Made by a program: the position numbers and the translations under genes
Source: Merdibacter sp965119685
GTDB taxonomy: Bacteria; Bacillota_I; Bacilli_A; Erysipelotrichales; Erysipelotrichaceae
Direction: 5' to 3'
Assembly: GCA_965119685.1 (NCBI GenBank)
Contig: OZ221971.1
Location: 1,612,001-1,676,000 of the forward strand
DNA: 64,000 nucleotides
The notes under the pieces: model-generated
Database searches by the model: none
What the model was told of the DNA's origin: nothing
What the model saw: the letters and a program-made list of their open reading frames with translations, nothing else
Shown: in pieces, positions 33,417-41,770 of the stretch
Layout: each line of letters begins with the position of its first letter
How positions within the stretch are numbered: the stretch's first letter is position 1

Positions 33417-35122
33417 GCTGAAGTGAAAAGTTTATTTCCACTTTGAAAGAGCGAAAAAAATAAGTGGCAATTACTCTTACAAAATGAAGAAATTGCTGCT
33501 TTTTTGTTCATTTAAGTAGAATTTAGTATTACAATAACAAAGGAAACAACAGGTTTATGGCATTGAATACTAATTTTTGGGTATAACGAAAAGAAGTGAA
33601 TTTTAGTCATTTTTTTAGGGTGTAAGACTAACCTCCACTTGAGATGTAGATATGGAAATCCGCTCAGCCGCCTGTTGTTTCTTTTAATTTAGTTGCTTAC
33701 TTATCTGTTTTTTATTAAATACGGTTTTAAGATCACCTGATCCTTTGGGATCTGCTGAATACCAAAAGCACATAGCCTTTTATAAAGATCCGGATACATG
33801 AACTCTGTCAGTTCAAAGGGGCTTCTTCCGCCCAGGGATTCCTCAGGAGAAGAATTTACATGACACAGGATCAGGTTCAATGAAGGCTGTCCAGACAGCC
33901 CCAAAGCTTTCAAATCTGTTCCTTTTGGAAGGATATAGCGCAGCTCGATATGTTTATTTTCCAGCGTTCCTTTCTGTCCGGACTGCATAGGGTCACAATA
34001 ATATACCCGTGTTCTCCTGGTTCCGTTAGCTCCGTTTTCCATGGCTTCAGCTGCCGAAAACTCAGAGCCTCTGTCTGTAAGGAGGAGCTGGACATATTTT
34101 CGAAACAGTTCTTCCCCGAGGATAGATTCCAGCAGATTCACACCTTTCAACATGGAGCGAGCAGTTTTTTCTTCATGATAGAGTGCAAAGAGGAGACCTG
34201 TCTTTACAAACTTAAAAGTTTGGAGGAAAGATCCGCTTTTTTCATCGTTATAAACTGTGTCCATCTGCACGATAAAGGCATCCGGATTTTCAGAAAGGAA
34301 AGCCTTATAATCTTTATAGGTTCTTCCTGCTAGATATTTTCTGTCAGAGCGTTTTTTGTAGCCCTTCGCTTTCTTTCTGGGGAGCTTTCGGGATACTTGT
34401 CGGCGCAGATCCATGACAGTAATACCGGCAACTTCATGGAAAACATCCTGTTCAATGTAATTGTAAAGTGTCTTTTCGGAAATTCCCAGTTCCGGATGGT
34501 TGGTGATGATCTGATAGGGGGATTGCCCCTGCTTCAGCAGGGGAGCGATGATCGCAGCCATAGTTTTAGCTTCCTGTACTGTCAGATTTACTCCTTCCCG
34601 GGAGTCAGACAAAGTGGTACGGTAATCACGATGAGCTTGTTCCGGAGAATACTTATACTTGTCGAATCTGCAGCGAGACCAGTTGGAGCAGCCGTTACAG
34701 GCGCCGGGAGAGCGATCCCGTCTGGAACAGCGGAAGGGGACATATTCGGGGCAGTCAAGAGTACATTGTCTGCCGTGGACACATTTGCGGTAATGATTGC
34801 ATTCCAGAGGTAGATTACACTTATAGGAGAGAATCCGGTGAAGTTTAATTTCTTTAGCGACAGTGGACTTGTCTTTTCCGATGGTGTGAGCAATGGCAGA
34901 TTTGGTAGAGCCGTTAGTGATGCCGGTGAGGATGATGCGGCGTTCGTCCAAAGTCAAATGAGTAAAAGCATTGGAATGTTTCATGATGGATACCAGCCTT
35001 TCCGGCGACTGAGGGACAGGATAAGTGTAAGACTAAATGCAACATAAGTGGAAGTGGAAATAAGTGAAAGACTAAAATCCACTTTTCACTGTTCAAAGTG
35101 GAAATAAACTTTTCACTTCAGC
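33417..35122 (-). mobile_element. IS30-family insertion sequence, copy 2
   Basis: The element is 1706 bp with the same perfect 31-bp inverted repeats (33417-33447 and 35092-35122) and the same orientation as copy 1. It is one base shorter because a T run near the transposase 3' end has six instead of seven T. A 13-bp direct repeat flanks it. It sits between recO and glyS. Subtracting the element and one repeat leaves an original gap of about 160 bases. Confidence 0.95.
33701..34984 (-). CDS. IS30-family transposase (copy 2, altered C-terminus)
   Basis: The protein has 427 residues. It shares the HTH, Cys-rich and DDE domains of copy 1, with all three acidic motifs intact. Residue changes relative to copy 1 are I to T and Q to H in the HTH region, H to R in the Cys-rich segment, P to S and S to P further on. 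A one-base deletion in a T run shifts the last codons, so the protein ends YLIKNR instead of YLIKKQISKQLN. The catalytic core is unaffected, so activity is plausible. Confidence 0.93.
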   Translation of the reverse strand: MKHSNAFTHLTLDERRIILTGITNGSTKSAIAHTIGKDKSTVAKEIKLHRILSYKCNLPLECNHYRKCVHGRQCTLDCPEYVPFRCSRRDRSPGACNGCSNWSRCRFDKYKYSPEQAHRDYRTTLSDSREGVNLTVQEAKTMAAIIAPLLKQGQSPYQIITNHPELGISEKTLYNYIEQDVFHEVAGITVMDLRRQVSRKLPRKKAKGYKKRSDRKYLAGRTYKDYKAFLSENPDAFIVQMDTVYNDEKSGSFLQTFKFVKTGLLFALYHEEKTARSMLKGVNLLESILGEELFRKYVQLLLTDRGSEFSAAEAMENGANGTRRTRVYYCDPMQSGQKGTLENKHIELRYILPKGTDLKALGLSGQPSLNLILCHVNSSPEESLGGRSPFELTEFMYPDLYKRLCAFGIQQIPKDQVILKPYLIKNR

Positions 35123-35135
35123 AAGCTGAAAAAAT
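35123..35135. repeat. Target-site duplication, right side of IS30 copy 2
   Basis: An exact copy of the 13-bp sequence at 33404-33416. Confidence 0.9.
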
Positions 35136-35160
35136 CAATAAAAAAGCCAAGGAAACAGAT

Positions 35161-35217
35161 GGACAAACGGGCAAAAAAATGGTATATATAATATTATCTA
35201 TCCGTTTGCCCTTTTTA
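35161..35217 (+). terminator. Hairpin before glyS, probably the old recO terminator
   Basis: CAAACGGGCAAA pairs in overlapping registers with CCGTTTGCCC, followed by TTTTTA. The large AT-rich loop holds a TATAAT (35187-35192) that could be the -10 of a glyS promoter. No T-box sequence is present here. Confidence 0.55.
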
Positions 35218-35270
35218 TGCTGCGCAAATGGGCAGAGAAAAAAATAAATACATGGAAAGGGGCGTTTTTG

Positions 35271-36650
35271 GTGAGCGAAAAAACATTTGAGATGATCGTT
35301 TCCCACATGAAAAACTCCGGCTTTGTCTTTCAGGGCTCCGAGATTTACGGCGGCTTGTCCAACACATGGGATTTCGGACCGCTGGGTGTGGAATTCAAAG
35401 ACAATGTGAAAAAAGCATGGTGGAAGCGTTTTATACAGGAGGACGTGAACAATGTCGGGCTGCAAAGCGCGATTCTCATGAATCCCAAGGTATGGGAGGC
35501 CAGCGGTCATGTCGGCGGTTTCAGCGATCCGCTGATGGATTGCAAGCAGTGCAAGACCCGTCATCGTGCCGATCAGCTGATCGAGCATGCCAGCGGCGGT
35601 GAGGTCAATCCCGGGGGCTGGTCCAATGAGGAGATGACGGCTTATATTCGTGAGCATCACATCGCCTGTCCTAACTGCGGCGCACATGATTTTACCGATA
35701 TTCGTCAGTTTAACCTGATGTTTAAGACATTTCAGGGCGTCGTGGAAGATGCGAAGAGCACTATTTACCTGCGTCCGGAGACGGCGCAGGGAATGTTTGT
35801 CAATTTCAAAAACGTGCAGCGTTCCATGCGTAAAAAGCTCCCTTTCGGCATCGGTCAGATCGGCAAGAGCTTTCGCAATGAGATCACGCCGGGCAACTTC
35901 ATCTTCCGCACCCGCGAGTTCGAGCAGATGGAGCTGGAGTTTTTCACCGCTCCCGGGGAAGATTTGAAGTGGTATGAGTATTATAAGCAATACTGCCTGC
36001 AGTTTTTAGAGGATCTTGGTATCGACAGGGCGCATCTACGGCTGCGTGAGCACAGCCAGGAGGAACTGGCGCATTACTCCAACGGCACCAGCGATATCGA
36101 ATACAACTTCGGCAATCCGATCGGCTGGGGTGAGCTGTGGGGCATCGCCGATCGCACCGACTATGATTTAAAGGCGCACATGAACACGAGCAAGCAAAGC
36201 TTAGAGTATTTCGATCAGGAAAGCGGGGAGAAGTTCGTGCCATACTGCATCGAGCCAAGCGTCGGCGTTGAACGCATGATGCTCGCGCTGATGTTTGAAG
36301 CGTATGAGGAAGAGCAGCTGGAAAAGGATACGCGCGTCGTATTGCATCTGCATCCATATCTGGCGCCGATCAAGGCCTGCGTGCTGCCGCTCTCCAAAAA
36401 GCTGCGCGAGGAAGCGATGGACATCTATCATCAGCTCTCCAAGATCGTCAACTGCGAATACGACGAGGCCGGCAGCATCGGCAAGCGCTATCGTCGTCAG
36501 GATGCAATCGGTACGCCGTTTTGCGTGACGGTGGATTTTGAGAGTGCGCAGGATGGCTGCGTAACGATCCGACACCGCGACTCCATGGAGCAGGTGCGCA
36601 TGCCGATCGCTTCGCTGAATGCGTATATCGCTGAGCAGATTCGCTTTTAA
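35271..36650 (+). CDS. glyS: Glycyl-tRNA synthetase, single-chain (alpha2) type
   Basis: The protein has 459 residues. It charges tRNA-Gly. It is the class II dimeric type, not the GlyQ/GlyS tetramer. It starts SEKTFEMIVSHMKNSGFVFQGSEIYGG and has class II motif 2 (FRNEITPGNFIFRTREFEQMELEFF), motif 3 (EPSVGVERMMLAL) and a C-terminal anticodon-binding domain. The GTG start follows AAAGGGG and matches the family N-terminus. dnaG follows after 11 bases. Confidence 0.93.
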   Translation: MSEKTFEMIVSHMKNSGFVFQGSEIYGGLSNTWDFGPLGVEFKDNVKKAWWKRFIQEDVNNVGLQSAILMNPKVWEASGHVGGFSDPLMDCKQCKTRHRADQLIEHASGGEVNPGGWSNEEMTAYIREHHIACPNCGAHDFTDIRQFNLMFKTFQGVVEDAKSTIYLRPETAQGMFVNFKNVQRSMRKKLPFGIGQIGKSFRNEITPGNFIFRTREFEQMELEFFTAPGEDLKWYEYYKQYCLQFLEDLGIDRAHLRLREHSQEELAHYSNGTSDIEYNFGNPIGWGELWGIADRTDYDLKAHMNTSKQSLEYFDQESGEKFVPYCIEPSVGVERMMLALMFEAYEEEQLEKDTRVVLHLHPYLAPIKACVLPLSKKLREEAMDIYHQLSKIVNCEYDEAGSIGKRYRRQDAIGTPFCVTVDFESAQDGCVTIRHRDSMEQVRMPIASLNAYIAEQIRF

Positions 36651-36661
36651 CGAGGCACTCT

Positions 36662-38434
36662 ATGGCGCGTTTGAGTGAACAGGAGATCGCGCTGGTGCGT
36701 TCCCGCGCCAGTATTGTCGATGTGATCTCTCACTATATTTCACTTAGCAAAAAGGGCCGTAACTATGTGGCGCTGTGCCCTTTTCACGATGATCACAACC
36801 CCTCGATGAGCATTTCCGAGGACAAGCAAATTTACAAGTGCTTTGTCTGCGGGGCGGGCGGCAATGTGTTCACCTTTGTCTCTCAGTATGAGAAAATCTC
36901 GTTTTTAGAAGCGGTTTACAAGGTGGCAGAATACACGGGCATCACCCTTTCCGCACCTTTGCAGCAGACGCAGCTCTCCCGCGTCGATCCGCATATTGCC
37001 GCACTTTACCGTCTGCTCAAAGAGATGATTCAGTTTACGCAGTATGAGCTGGATACCGAAGATGGGAGCCATGCCAAGCAATATTTGCAAAAACGCTCCC
37101 TGAGCGAGGAGATTATAAAAAAGTTTCAAATTGGGTACAATCCACATGAGGACGGCGTCTATCAGTATCTGCACGCCAAGGAATTCAGCGATGCGGATAT
37201 GGTGGAATGCGGCGTTGCCAACCTGTTTGGCTCCCGCATGATGGATCGCTTTGCCAACCGCATCCTCATCCCGATTCACGACGCCTATGGCAATCCGGTC
37301 GGTTTTACCGCACGGCGCTTGGATGATCGCTCGCAGGAGGCGAAATACATCAATACGGCGGAGACGACGATCTATCGCAAAGGACAGCTGCTGTTTAACT
37401 ATCACCGCGTCAAGGAGAGTGTGAAACAGGAAAAGCGCGTCTTTCTCGTCGAGGGCGCCATGGATGTGCTCGCCTTTGAAAAGGCAGAGATGCACACGGC
37501 GTTAGCCACGCTGGGCACCTCCTGCACAAAAGAGCAGTTACAGCTGCTCAAGGCGCTGCACACGGTGATCACCGTGTGTTATGACGGCGATGCGGCAGGG
37601 CAAAATGCAACCTACAAGTTCGCCAAGCAGGCGAGCGAGGCGGGCATTCCTATCGAGATCGTCAACAATACGAGCGGCTTAGACCCGGATGAGATCGTAG
37701 ATACCTATGGCAAACAGGAGCTTGGCAGACTGTGTGAAAAGACTGTCTCCTTCATTGACTTTCTTTTTGATTATCTGCAAAAACGCTATAATTTGGATAA
37801 TTATACGCAGAAGAAAGAATATGCGATGGAGATCGCACAGGAGATCCGCCGTGTAAAGGATGAGTTTGAACGCAAAAACTATTATCTTCGTTTAAAAGAG
37901 CTTTCCGGCTTTGATATGGAAGTCAGCGAGGAAGTCAGGGAGGCGCCCGCTTTTCAAAAGCAGAGGCAGCCCAAACGCCGCTATCTGCGCTATCCCAAAA
38001 GCGGACGCGAACGGGCGGAGTATGAGATCCTCTCACAGATGCTCTTTGGCGTGAGCGCCTGTGATCTCTTTAAGGAAGAACTTGGATTTTTCAAAGACGA
38101 CGACAGTAACAAACTAGCTATGTATATCATCGATTATTATCGTACGCACAGCACGGTGGACGTTTCAGAGCTCTATGATCAGGTTGCCGAGCACAGCGTG
38201 CGGGATCTGCTGCTGAGCGTCGCGCAGTGGGAGCTTGCTGCACAGGGCGTTGAGCAGACGGTGCTGCGAGAAGCGATCTGCAAGGTGAAAGCGTGCATTC
38301 TGGAGGATAAGATACAGGCCTTAAACGAAAAGGCGAAAACCGTCAGTGATCCGCTGGGAAAAGCCGCGATCGCCACAGAGAAAAACCAGCTGATTTTGCA
38401 GCGCAACGAGTTGATCCACAAGGAAGGAAGTTGA
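36662..38434 (+). CDS. dnaG: DNA primase
   Basis: The protein has 590 residues. It synthesises RNA primers at the replication fork. It has an N-terminal CHC2 zinc domain (CPFHDDHNPSMS ... CFVCGAGGN), a catalytic core with TOPRIM motifs VEGAMD and YDGDAAGQ, and a divergent helicase-binding C-terminal domain. It forms the classical macromolecular synthesis operon with rpoD, four bases downstream. Confidence 0.96.
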   Translation: MARLSEQEIALVRSRASIVDVISHYISLSKKGRNYVALCPFHDDHNPSMSISEDKQIYKCFVCGAGGNVFTFVSQYEKISFLEAVYKVAEYTGITLSAPLQQTQLSRVDPHIAALYRLLKEMIQFTQYELDTEDGSHAKQYLQKRSLSEEIIKKFQIGYNPHEDGVYQYLHAKEFSDADMVECGVANLFGSRMMDRFANRILIPIHDAYGNPVGFTARRLDDRSQEAKYINTAETTIYRKGQLLFNYHRVKESVKQEKRVFLVEGAMDVLAFEKAEMHTALATLGTSCTKEQLQLLKALHTVITVCYDGDAAGQNATYKFAKQASEAGIPIEIVNNTSGLDPDEIVDTYGKQELGRLCEKTVSFIDFLFDYLQKRYNLDNYTQKKEYAMEIAQEIRRVKDEFERKNYYLRLKELSGFDMEVSEEVREAPAFQKQRQPKRRYLRYPKSGRERAEYEILSQMLFGVSACDLFKEELGFFKDDDSNKLAMYIIDYYRTHSTVDVSELYDQVAEHSVRDLLLSVAQWELAAQGVEQTVLREAICKVKACILEDKIQALNEKAKTVSDPLGKAAIATEKNQLILQRNELIHKEGS

Positions 38435-38438
38435 TAGA

Positions 38439-39638
38439 ATGAGCATAAAAAAAGCACAGGGTGGAAAGCTTTACAAAACATTGGACGAGATCAAACAGGA
38501 GCTGTTAGCTTCTATGGAGAACGACGATGGCGTCGTCACGCAAAAGGAGCTGATGGATTCCATCGATCATCTCGATCTGAGCGATAAGGATATCGATGAG
38601 CTGTTCCAGTGGTGCGAAGAAAATGACATCACCTTTGCGGACGAGGAAGAGGATGACGAGGATCTGCTGTTGGATGTGGAGGATGACGACGAGGTGCTCT
38701 CCGCCGATGACAGTCTGGATTTTGACGATGAGGATTCCGATCATGCGTTAGCGAATGAGCTGGAAAGCCTGGAACAGTCCTTTGCGAATACCTCGCATAC
38801 CAAGATCAACGATCCGGTCAAGATGTATCTCAAGGAGATCGGACGAGTGGATCTGCTGGACCCGAAGGATGAGCCGGAAATCGCACGCCGCATTCAGGCG
38901 GGGGACGAGGAAGCGAAAAAGATGCTGATCGCAGCCAACCTGCGCCTTGTCGTTTCTATCGCGAAAAAATACGTCGGCCGCGGCATGCTGTTTCTGGATC
39001 TGATTCAAGAGGGCAACATGGGTCTGGTCAAGGCGGTGGAAAAATTTGATTACACCAAGGGCTTTAAATTTTCCACTTATGCAACATGGTGGATTCGTCA
39101 GGCGATCACGCGTGCGATTGCCGATCAGGCGCGTACGATCCGCATCCCGGTACATATGGTAGAGACGATCAACAAGCTGACCCGTATTCAGCGTCAGCTC
39201 GTGCAGGATTTAGGCCGTGACCCAAGTGCGGAGGAAATTGCGGAAAAGATGGAAAACATCACGCCGGAGAAGGTGCGTGAGATTCAAAAGATCGCGCTGG
39301 AGCCGGTATCGCTGGAGACGCCGATCGGTGAGGAGGATGACTCGCATCTCGGTGATTTTATCGAGGACAAGGAGACGCTTTCACCGGATGAATATGCCAA
39401 CAATCAGCTGCTCAAGGATGAGATCAACACCGTTTTGCAGGGATTGACCGAGCGTGAGGAGAAGGTGCTGCGGCTGCGCTTTGGTTTGTTAGATGGCCGC
39501 ACCCGCACGCTGGAGGAAGTCGGCAAGGAGTTCAACGTCACCCGTGAGCGCATTCGTCAGATCGAGGCGAAGGCGCTGCGCAAGCTGAAGCATCCGACGC
39601 GTTCCAAGCGGTTAAAGGATTTTGTCGATAAACCATAA
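38439..39638 (+). CDS. rpoD: RNA polymerase primary sigma factor SigA/RpoD
   Basis: The protein has 399 residues. It directs the housekeeping promoters of TTGACA/TATAAT type seen throughout the window. Region 1.1 is followed by a strongly acidic spacer (about 68-104). Regions 2 (GNMGLVKAVEKFDYTKGFKFSTYATWWIRQAI), 3 and 4 (GKEFNVTRERIRQIEAKALRKL) are complete. AAGGAAG lies before the ATG. Its stop overlaps the trmK start by one base. Confidence 0.97.
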   Translation: MSIKKAQGGKLYKTLDEIKQELLASMENDDGVVTQKELMDSIDHLDLSDKDIDELFQWCEENDITFADEEEDDEDLLLDVEDDDEVLSADDSLDFDDEDSDHALANELESLEQSFANTSHTKINDPVKMYLKEIGRVDLLDPKDEPEIARRIQAGDEEAKKMLIAANLRLVVSIAKKYVGRGMLFLDLIQEGNMGLVKAVEKFDYTKGFKFSTYATWWIRQAITRAIADQARTIRIPVHMVETINKLTRIQRQLVQDLGRDPSAEEIAEKMENITPEKVREIQKIALEPVSLETPIGEEDDSHLGDFIEDKETLSPDEYANNQLLKDEINTVLQGLTEREEKVLRLRFGLLDGRTRTLEEVGKEFNVTRERIRQIEAKALRKLKHPTRSKRLKDFVDKP

Positions 39639-40330
39639 TGGTCAAGCTGGGAAAACGCCTGCAAGCCATCTATGAGCTGGTAGATACAGGCAGTATCGTG
39701 GCGGATATCGGCTGTGATCACGGTTTGCTTTGTATCGCTTTGATCGAGCGTCAGCGCGCACGGCACTGTTATGGCTGCGATATTGCGCCGGGACCCTTGC
39801 GGCGGGCGCAGCAGGCGGTGAAGGACGCCGCGTTGTCAGCACATATCACCTTATTGTTACAGGATGGGATGCAGGGGCTGCCCGTGGAGGTGGATACGGT
39901 TGTCATCGCCGGAATGGGCAATGAGACAATTCAAAAGATTTTGATTGAGGGAAAGGAGCGCTGGGGACAATTTCGCTCCTTGATCCTCGCCAGCCATACC
40001 GACGTCGATCTGCTGCGGAGATTTCTCAGTGATCAGCATTTTGCCATCGACGAAGAACGCATCGTCTTTGAACAGCGTCATTACTATCAGATCATCAAGG
40101 CGCATTACGACATGCAGGTGCGTTCGCTGAGTGAAGCGGAAATCCGTTTTGGCGTGCACACGCAAAAGGAAGCGCTCTTTGTTCCTTACTGGCAAAAGGA
40201 GCTGGGGAAGTGCGAGCAAATTTTAAAGCAGATGCCAAAGGATCATGTCCGTTATGCGGCAGTGAAACAACGGCATGCGGAGATCGCGGACGTTTTGGCA
40301 AAGCAGGCCGCTCATATTAAGGGGGAATGA
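39638..40330 (+). CDS. trmK: tRNA (adenine22-N1)-methyltransferase TrmK
   Basis: The protein has 230 residues. It methylates N1 of A22 in tRNA using SAM. The Rossmann core is VADIGCDHGLLCIAL, the acidic loop is GCDIAPGPL and the catalytic segment is VIAGMGNETI. The C-terminal coiled region is typical. It follows rpoD with a one-base overlap, the usual Firmicutes position. Confidence 0.93.
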   Translation: MVKLGKRLQAIYELVDTGSIVADIGCDHGLLCIALIERQRARHCYGCDIAPGPLRRAQQAVKDAALSAHITLLLQDGMQGLPVEVDTVVIAGMGNETIQKILIEGKERWGQFRSLILASHTDVDLLRRFLSDQHFAIDEERIVFEQRHYYQIIKAHYDMQVRSLSEAEIRFGVHTQKEALFVPYWQKELGKCEQILKQMPKDHVRYAAVKQRHAEIADVLAKQAAHIKGE

Positions 40331-40403
40331 TGCAAGGGGAGGCGATCGCTTCTTGAAAAGCAAATTCCTATGTGCGGTCTCATATACAATAAATGATGAA
40401 CAG

Positions 40404-40466
40404 AAAAAAAGCGAAAGCGGCGGATGCTTCTTTGGAAGGAAGCGTTGGACGCTTTCGCTTTTCTTT
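40404..40466. terminator. Bidirectional terminator between trmK and ispH
   Basis: GCGAAAGCG (40411-40419) pairs with CGCTTTCGC (40450-40458), with inner pairing ATGCTTC/GAAGCGT. A and T runs flank it on both sides, so it can end both converging transcripts. The remaining 150 bases to ispH show no gene. Confidence 0.85.
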
Positions 40467-40619
40467 TCAATGATTTCTTTTACAGCAACGAAACGCTCCT
40501 CATTTTCATTGGGAAAGAGGTTGCGTGCATGCGCGATTTTGGAAAACGACGCTGGTAAACTATTTGGACTAGAAAGATTGCACTTTTTACTCACGCATCT
40601 GCGAAACGACAAGCGGGGT

Positions 40620-41528
40620 TCATCTCAGCATTGCCTCAATGGAAATGGCAGGGAGCGGACGATCTTCCTCCCAATGCTCCAATACCTCGATCACCTGATT
40701 GGTCAGATAGGTCGGAGTGCTGGCGCCGCTGGTAACGGCGACACAGCCGCATCCCTCTAGCTGCGCCGCCGTGATGCCATATACGTCGTCGATCAGATAG
40801 ACGTTAGGAATTCCTTGCTCTTTGGCGATTTGCGCAAGCCGTTTGGAGTTGTTGGAGTGAGAATCGCCCACTACATAGAGCACATCGACCCCTTGATCAC
40901 GTAGTCCGGCGACCGCCTGCTGGCGAATGCGGGTAGCGTTGCAGATTTCCTCGCTGAAACACGCCTGCGGATACTGTGCCTGAATCTGTTGAAAGATCTC
41001 TTCCACATCGTAAATCGACATCGTCGTTTGGTTGGTAACGAAGATATCCCCGCGAAGTCCCTTTGGCACGCTTTGAGCATTCGTGATGAGATGTACCCGA
41101 TCGCTGAGCGCACAGACCGCTTCGGCCTCGGGATGGTTTCGCTTGCCGATGTAGAGGATCGTCTCGTTTCGCTGCAGGTGCAAACGCACCAGCTCCTGTG
41201 TCTTTACGACGTCGGGGCAGCTGGCATCCACACAGATGAGCCCCTTTTCCTTCGCTTTTTGCTTGACGGCGTCACTGATGCCGTGGGCGGTGAAAATCAC
41301 CACGCCTTCATCGATTTGCGACAGCAGCTCCATCCGCGTCTTGTTTCCATCCTCCACGGTGTGTACGCCGATGGCGGCCAATGCCTTTTTCACATATTCG
41401 TTATGAACGAGCATCCCCAGCACGGTGATCGGCTGTTTGGGATAGTCGGCTGCACACTGCTTGGCGATGGAGATCGCCCGTACGACGCCCTTGCAATAGC
41501 CCCTGGGGGTAACCTTGATGACTTTCAT
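40620..41528 (-). CDS. ispH: 4-hydroxy-3-methylbut-2-enyl diphosphate reductase
   Basis: The protein has 302 residues. It is the last step of the MEP pathway, reducing HMBPP to IPP and DMAPP with a 4Fe-4S cluster. The three cluster Cys are in PRGYCKGV, DASCPDV and ICNATRIRQ. The catalytic His/Glu motifs (VHNEYV, TAHGIS, SHSNNSKRL) are present. The start at 41528 follows GGAGG by seven bases and gives the family N-terminus. ispG lies 3.3 kb away, also on the minus strand. Confidence 0.95.
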   Translation of the reverse strand: MKVIKVTPRGYCKGVVRAISIAKQCAADYPKQPITVLGMLVHNEYVKKALAAIGVHTVEDGNKTRMELLSQIDEGVVIFTAHGISDAVKQKAKEKGLICVDASCPDVVKTQELVRLHLQRNETILYIGKRNHPEAEAVCALSDRVHLITNAQSVPKGLRGDIFVTNQTTMSIYDVEEIFQQIQAQYPQACFSEEICNATRIRQQAVAGLRDQGVDVLYVVGDSHSNNSKRLAQIAKEQGIPNVYLIDDVYGITAAQLEGCGCVAVTSGASTPTYLTNQVIEVLEHWEEDRPLPAISIEAMLR

Positions 41529-41714
41529 CGCTTTTCCTCCCTTTCTTTGTGCGTTTGCCGCCGATAAGGGCACTCGCTTCCTATGACTCAGTTGCAAAGA
41601 GTGAAAAAGCGCTCTTTGCCAAAGCCATGCGGATTCTCTGTCTCTAATTATGTCATACTTGAAAGAAAAGCACAATGACGCCGTGGGTGAATGTGGGGAA
41701 AAGGGAAAAAGGCT

Positions 41715-41743
41715 TTGAAAACAGAGATGTTTCCATGTATAAT
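41715..41743 (+). promoter_or_regulatory. Promoter of the DEAD-box helicase operon
   Basis: TTGAAA (41715-41720), a 17-base spacer and TATAAT (41738-41743), 27 bases before the start codon. Confidence 0.8.
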
Positions 41744-41770
41744 AATGAAGATTTGAAGGAGGCGACAGCA

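Noticed and set aside
22123..35122. Composite transposon formed by the two IS30 copies
   Set aside because: Each copy has its own distinct 13-bp target duplication, and the DNA between is core genome in conserved order, so these are two independent insertions.
40223..40612. Minus-strand 129-codon open frame beside ispH
   Set aside because: It runs through a strong bidirectional terminator and into the end of trmK; composition is shadow-like.
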